Made by a program: the position numbers and the translations under genes. Shown here one piece after another: positions 6,678 to 9,361 of a DNA stretch of 9,361 nucleotides. The stretch lies in contig CABRZK010000080.1 of assembly GCA_902475415.1 (NCBI GenBank), forward strand, positions 1 through 9,361, in the 5' to 3' direction. The stretch comes from an uncultured Eubacterium sp. (lineage in GTDB: Bacteria > Bacillota > Clostridia > Lachnospirales > Lachnospiraceae). Below the pieces are notes generated by a model. That model was not told the origin of the DNA. It did not search any database and saw only the letters and a program-made list of their open reading frames with translations. Positions within the stretch are counted from its first letter, which is position 1; every line of letters starts with the position of its first letter.

Positions 6678-6726
6678 AAAAGCACTTCAACCCTTTTCAA
6701 AACTGAACCAAGGTCAAAGTGCTTTT
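6678..6726 (-). terminator. Intrinsic terminator after the DUF6506 gene
   Basis: AAAAGCACTT (6678-6687) and AAGTGCTTTT (6717-6726) form a perfect 10-bp outer stem. On the minus strand it continues through G-U wobbles and A-T/C-G pairs (TGACCTT against AAGGGTT) to about 17 bp. The same positions give mismatches on the plus strand, so the structure is tuned to the minus-strand transcript. It ends in TGCTTTTGTTTT and lies about 85 bases past the stop. Confidence 0.8.
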
Positions 6727-6809
6727 CTGCTTTGCTTCACTCTCTCACAGCTATGTCTGCTGCCATGAGACCAATTTCTTTATCGCTTCACATCCATCAA
6801 CTGCATATT

Positions 6810-7112
6810 TTACTGGAATAATTCATCTCCGCTCTTAAAGCCAAATGCCGGATGATAATCAAATTTTACAGCTCCTACCGGAATTTCAGGTCCCACTGCT
6901 TTTTTAATTCTGGCAATTCCCTCATTACCAAATCCTGCACACAGTTCAATGGCACCACATCCATCAGCAACCAGTTTCTTTGCTGCCTCTTCTGCCTGCT
7001 CATAAGTGGAACATCCCACCACATGTAATGTAAGAGTATCGGAAGGAATCACTGCCTTCTGCTCCTGTGGATTCTGTCCTGGTGCTACATAAATAAAAGC
7101 TGCATTAATCAT
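6810..7112 (-). CDS. DUF6506-type small protein of unknown function
   Basis: A 100-aa soluble protein, MINAAFIYVAPGQNP at the start, with no signal peptide or membrane helix. I recognise it as the uncharacterised DUF6506 type found in Clostridia, from memory and without a search. Notable segments are LTLHVVGCSTYEQAEEAAKKLVADGC (27-52), an alpha/beta unit; AIELCAGFGNEGIARI (54-69), with one Cys and a glycine-rich turn; and a conserved-looking tail VKFDYHPAFGFKSGDELF. The repeated beta-alpha pattern suggests a compact ferredoxin-like or dimeric alpha/beta fold. The ATG at 7112 has AGGAG seven bases upstream. It is monocistronic between promoter and terminator, downstream of rhaD. Position next to rhamnose genes is not enough to assign it a role there. 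Confidence 0.82.
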   Translation of the reverse strand: MINAAFIYVAPGQNPQEQKAVIPSDTLTLHVVGCSTYEQAEEAAKKLVADGCGAIELCAGFGNEGIARIKKAVGPEIPVGAVKFDYHPAFGFKSGDELFQ

Positions 7113-7146
7113 GATGTTTCTCCTCTCTCATGCATTAAAAATAAAA

Positions 7147-7171
7147 TGTCCATTGTTCTGACTTCGGACAA
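7147..7171 (-). promoter_or_regulatory. Dyad/hairpin at the predicted start of the DUF6506 transcript
   Basis: Imperfect dyad TTGTTCTGACTTCGGACAA (7153-7171) with TTGT...ACAA ends, typical in form of repressor operators (GntR-like and others). It covers the predicted transcription start near 7169. An overlapping RNA stem TGTCC/GGACA (7147-7151 with 7166-7170) is followed on the minus strand by TTTTATTTTT, resembling a weak leader terminator before the ribosome binding site. Either reading would make expression conditional; the two are not separable here. Confidence 0.4.
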
Positions 7172-7175
7172 CTTT

Positions 7176-7204
7176 ATTTTAATACCTGTGAAAAAACTTG
7201 TAAA
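7176..7204 (-). promoter_or_regulatory. Promoter of the DUF6506 gene
   Basis: On the minus strand, -35 TTTACA (7199-7204, 5 of 6) and -10 TAAAAT (7176-7181, 5 of 6) with a 17-bp spacer. The predicted start near 7169 leaves a leader of about 57 bases. Confidence 0.65.
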
Positions 7205-7316
7205 GACTGTCATCCGGATTTTCTGTAATACACGTTGATTCGTTACTGTTCACTCGCACCATTCGGGGGGGACACCTGTACCGGGTTTCTCCGTAGCTAT
7301 GCTACTATTTTGCTTT
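7205..7316. other. Intergenic segment with G7/C7 tract, possibly a dispersed repeat
   Basis: No gene is seen between the rhaD stop and the DUF6506 promoter. The segment is more GC-rich than other gaps in the window and contains seven consecutive G on the plus strand (7265-7271). It also contains the short inverted repeat GTAGC-TAT-GCTAC (7293-7305), followed on the plus strand by TATTTTGCTTTTT. That would be a terminator for plus-strand RNA, but no plus-strand gene or promoter was found. The stretch GTTACTGTTCACTCGCACC (near 7242) resembles sequences I associate with intergenic repeats of Lachnospiraceae; this is from memory only. No clear terminator for rhaD was found here. Confidence 0.3.
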
Positions 7317-8141
7317 TTATTTCTCGTATAAGAATTTCTCCGGTAATGTCACACCAAAATCTTTTGCCAGATGACGGAACTCATCTGCTGTGATAGTCTG
7401 TCGTTTTTCCGGCTGCATGGATCTCATTTTCACAAGAATCTCTGCTGCTTTCTCTACAGTATGCATCAGACCGAAGGTCAGGTCAAAATCTTCCCCTGCT
7501 GCAAACATACCATGATGAGCCCAGATTGCAACATCGTACTGTTCCATCAGTTTGCTTGTCTCAACCGCGATCTCGCGTCCGCCCGGAACCATCCACGGAA
7601 CCACGCCGATACCATCCGGGAATACAACCGGACACTCTGTGGCCATCTCCCAGAGTTCACGGGTAAATACTTCATCCGTCAGAGGAAGTACAAAAGTCAG
7701 TGCGATCACATTTGTCGTATGCGCATGGTAGATTACACGGTATTTTCCGTTAGTCACACGTTTTTTTACTTCATGATTCATCAGATGAGACGGAAGTTCA
7801 GAAGTCGGACGACCTCCGTTTACCAGTCCCCAGACGATACGATAGTTCTCGCCCTTCTCATCCAACTCGATCATGCACATGGAATCTTCCGGTTTGATGA
7901 TCACGTTACGGAAATATTTACCACTGCCTGTAACAAGAAAATATTCTCCTGCCAGATCCGGAACTGTGGTTCCAATTGGCTGCCACTCCCGTGTCTCAAA
8001 GTTCTCTTTTACAGACTCCACTTCTTCCGGTTTTACACGATAGGACAGATTTCCGCCGTTGCGCTCATGCCATCCCTGCTCCCATCCGTCATTTGCCATG
8101 CGGATGAATCCCTGTACAAATTCTGCATCCAGTAATTTCAT
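7317..8141 (-). CDS. rhaD: Rhamnulose-1-phosphate aldolase
   Basis: Class II zinc aldolase that splits L-rhamnulose-1-phosphate into dihydroxyacetone phosphate and L-lactaldehyde, the last step of the phosphorylating rhamnose pathway; cytosolic. 274 aa, the same length as the E. coli enzyme. The active site is complete: NGGN (28-31) for phosphate binding, SELPSH with catalytic Glu115, YHAH with zinc ligands His139 and His141, and AHHG with zinc ligand His210. These match E. coli Glu117, His141, His143 and His212 with a shift of two. The ATG at 8141 has AGAGG seven bases upstream. It follows rhaA by about 120 bases containing an inverted repeat without a U-tract, so the two are probably one transcript. 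No kinase gene (rhaB) lies between them; it may be outside the window. Confidence 0.96.
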   Translation of the reverse strand: MKLLDAEFVQGFIRMANDGWEQGWHERNGGNLSYRVKPEEVESVKENFETREWQPIGTTVPDLAGEYFLVTGSGKYFRNVIIKPEDSMCMIELDEKGENYRIVWGLVNGGRPTSELPSHLMNHEVKKRVTNGKYRVIYHAHTTNVIALTFVLPLTDEVFTRELWEMATECPVVFPDGIGVVPWMVPGGREIAVETSKLMEQYDVAIWAHHGMFAAGEDFDLTFGLMHTVEKAAEILVKMRSMQPEKRQTITADEFRHLAKDFGVTLPEKFLYEK

Positions 8142-8208
8142 AATATATCCTCTTTTCTACTACTTATAGTTTCACAGACGTCTTTTCTGTTCCGTTGCCT
8201 GTTTCCGT

Positions 8209-8241
8209 TTGCACAATCCCGATTATTTTTCGATTGTGCAA
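8209..8241 (-). other. Inverted repeat between rhaA and rhaD
   Basis: A perfect 10-bp inverted repeat, TTGCACAATC (8209-8218) and GATTGTGCAA (8232-8241), with a 13-base loop. On the minus strand no U-tract follows (AACGGAAACAGG), so it is not a normal terminator. An intercistronic stability or processing hairpin, or a protein-binding dyad, are the likely readings. It lies 25 bases past the rhaA stop. Confidence 0.6.
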
Positions 8242-8265
8242 TGTGTATATTCATTTTTTGCTCTC

Positions 8266-9361
8266 TTACTGACGTTTTGCAAGTACTTCTTTCTCGTACT
8301 GCTCGATTTTTGCAAACCATGCTGCGCTTTCTGCATCCACACCACATCTTCTGCAGTATTCATCCCAGATATCACCGAATGGTGCTGTCTTTAACTCTTC
8401 CTGAAGCACCATAAGTTTTGTAAGCTCATTTTCATCCTGCAGTTTCTGCAGCATTGCATTTGGAGTCAGCATTGCGTTTAATAATGCTTTCTGCCAGCTT
8501 CTGAAACCAACGGTCCATGCTGAAATACGATTGATACTTGCATCAAAATAATCCAGTGCCATGTATACACGGTCTAATGCATTGCAGCGTACGATTTCTT
8601 TTGCCATCTCTTTTGTCTCATCATCAAATAATACCACATGATCGCTGTCCCAGCGTACCGGTCTGGTAATATGAAGTGCGATTTCATTAAAAAATACAAG
8701 CATTGCAGGAATTTTATCAGAAACCACCTCGGTCGGATGATAATGACCATTATCCATCAACGGCAGACATCCTTCATGGGAAGCTGCAAAATTCAGTGAA
8801 AACTCTGCAGAACCAACGGTATAGGACTCCACGCCAATTCCGAATACTTTTGACTCTACACACGGTTTTACCAGCTTCGGATCATGCGGTTCAGCCAGAA
8901 TCTGCTCGATGGAATCACGATAACGCATACGCGGACCCATGCGGTCTGCCGGAATATCTTTGTATCCATCTCCGGTCCAGATATTCATGACACACGGTAC
9001 ACCGGTTTCTTCTGCAAAATACTGGGAAATGCGGATACATGCACGACCGTGCTCGATCCAGAATTTCCGTGTTTCTTCATCCGGGCTTGAGAGTGTCAGA
9101 CCGTCTTTTACTTTTTCATGGGAAAAAAAGGTCGGGTTAAAATCAATGCCCATGTCATGTTTTTTCGCAAACTCTACCCATTTTTTGAAGTGTTTTGGCT
9201 CAATCTTATCACGATCTACAAATTCGCCATCTTCAAATATAGCATAACATGCATGCAGATTTAATTTCTTTTTACCAGGCATCAGACTCATAGCCATCTC
9301 CATGTCATCCATCAGCTGCTGTGGGGTCTTTGCCTTTCCAGGATAGTTACCGGTTGTCTGG
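8266..9361 (-). CDS. rhaA: L-rhamnose isomerase, C-terminal part (5' end cut by window edge)
   Basis: Converts L-rhamnose to L-rhamnulose, the first step of rhamnose catabolism; cytosolic TIM-barrel metalloenzyme. 364 codons are present; with a family length near 420 aa, about 55 N-terminal residues lie outside. The visible part opens with TTGNYPGKAKTPQQL, matching the ATGNYPGKA segment of E. coli RhaA, and runs without a break to AKRQ and the stop at 8266-8268. Metal- and substrate-site segments are all present: FNPTFFSHEKVKDGLTLS, GIGVESYTVGS (Glu ligand), MDNGHYHPTEV (Asp and His ligands), RPVRWDSDHVVL (His) and LDYFDASINRISAW (Asp ligands). Internal ATG codons near 9312 are not the start, since homology continues upstream to the window edge. 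It precedes rhaD in the same direction. Confidence 0.96.
   Translation of the reverse strand, partial: QTTGNYPGKAKTPQQLMDDMEMAMSLMPGKKKLNLHACYAIFEDGEFVDRDKIEPKHFKKWVEFAKKHDMGIDFNPTFFSHEKVKDGLTLSSPDEETRKFWIEHGRACIRISQYFAEETGVPCVMNIWTGDGYKDIPADRMGPRMRYRDSIEQILAEPHDPKLVKPCVESKVFGIGVESYTVGSAEFSLNFAASHEGCLPLMDNGHYHPTEVVSDKIPAMLVFFNEIALHITRPVRWDSDHVVLFDDETKEMAKEIVRCNALDRVYMALDYFDASINRISAWTVGFRSWQKALLNAMLTPNAMLQKLQDENELTKLMVLQEELKTAPFGDIWDEYCRRCGVDAESAAWFAKIEQYEKEVLAKRQ

Noticed and set aside
8138..8254. A 38-codon minus-strand reading frame between rhaA and rhaD (MNIHIAQSKNN...), whose TGA overlaps the rhaD ATG.
   Set aside because: The stop/start overlap is attractive, but the frame has only a weak ribosome binding site, an Asn/Arg/Lys-rich composition like translated noncoding DNA, and runs through the inverted repeat; it resembles no family I know.

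Overview
The window looks like ordinary chromosome from a low-to-mid GC Firmicute, most likely a gut Lachnospiraceae (Clostridia). This rests on the mix of genes (glgC-glgD pair, DegV, RhaA/RhaD), AGGAGG-type ribosome binding sites, GTG and TTG starts, AT-rich promoters and intrinsic terminators. The genus cannot be fixed from the sequence alone. All nine recognised genes lie on the minus strand, so transcription runs from high to low coordinates. No rRNA, tRNA, CRISPR array, phage gene, IS element or toxin-antitoxin pair was seen.

In transcription order: (i) 9361-7317, L-rhamnose catabolism: the 3' part of rhaA (L-rhamnose isomerase, cut by the window edge) and a complete rhaD (rhamnulose-1-phosphate aldolase), with a perfect inverted repeat between them. 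(ii) 7316-6678, a small DUF6506-type gene with its own promoter, a start-site dyad/hairpin and a long terminator. The gap upstream of it holds a G7/C7 tract and a stretch resembling a dispersed intergenic repeat. (iii) 6585-5156, degV (fatty-acid-binding, FakB-like) abutting a hotdog-fold PaaI-type thioesterase, a two-gene lipid/acyl unit. (iv) 5083-3654, purA (adenylosuccinate synthetase) with a strong promoter, a leader hairpin just before the ribosome binding site, and a perfect 15-bp terminator. (v) 3595-927, glgC-glgD (ADP-glucose synthesis for glycogen). These overlap by 7 bp and sit behind a promoter with an AT-rich array of repeated TTTTAC units (plus-strand reading). glgD carries a frameshift in its C-terminal beta-helix. 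A bidirectional hairpin terminator closes the unit. (vi) 916-1, the N-terminal 284 codons of a MATE-family multidrug exporter, with a candidate promoter of unusual 19-bp spacing as in MerR-controlled genes.

Functionally, this is housekeeping and carbon metabolism: rhamnose breakdown, storage-carbon synthesis, AMP synthesis, exogenous fatty-acid handling and drug export. I found no convincing undescribed multi-gene system. The items most worth a second look are the glgD frameshift, the non-canonical residues at several PurA substrate-binding positions, the purA leader hairpin, the repeat array upstream of glgC, and the uncharacterised DUF6506 gene with its regulatory region.
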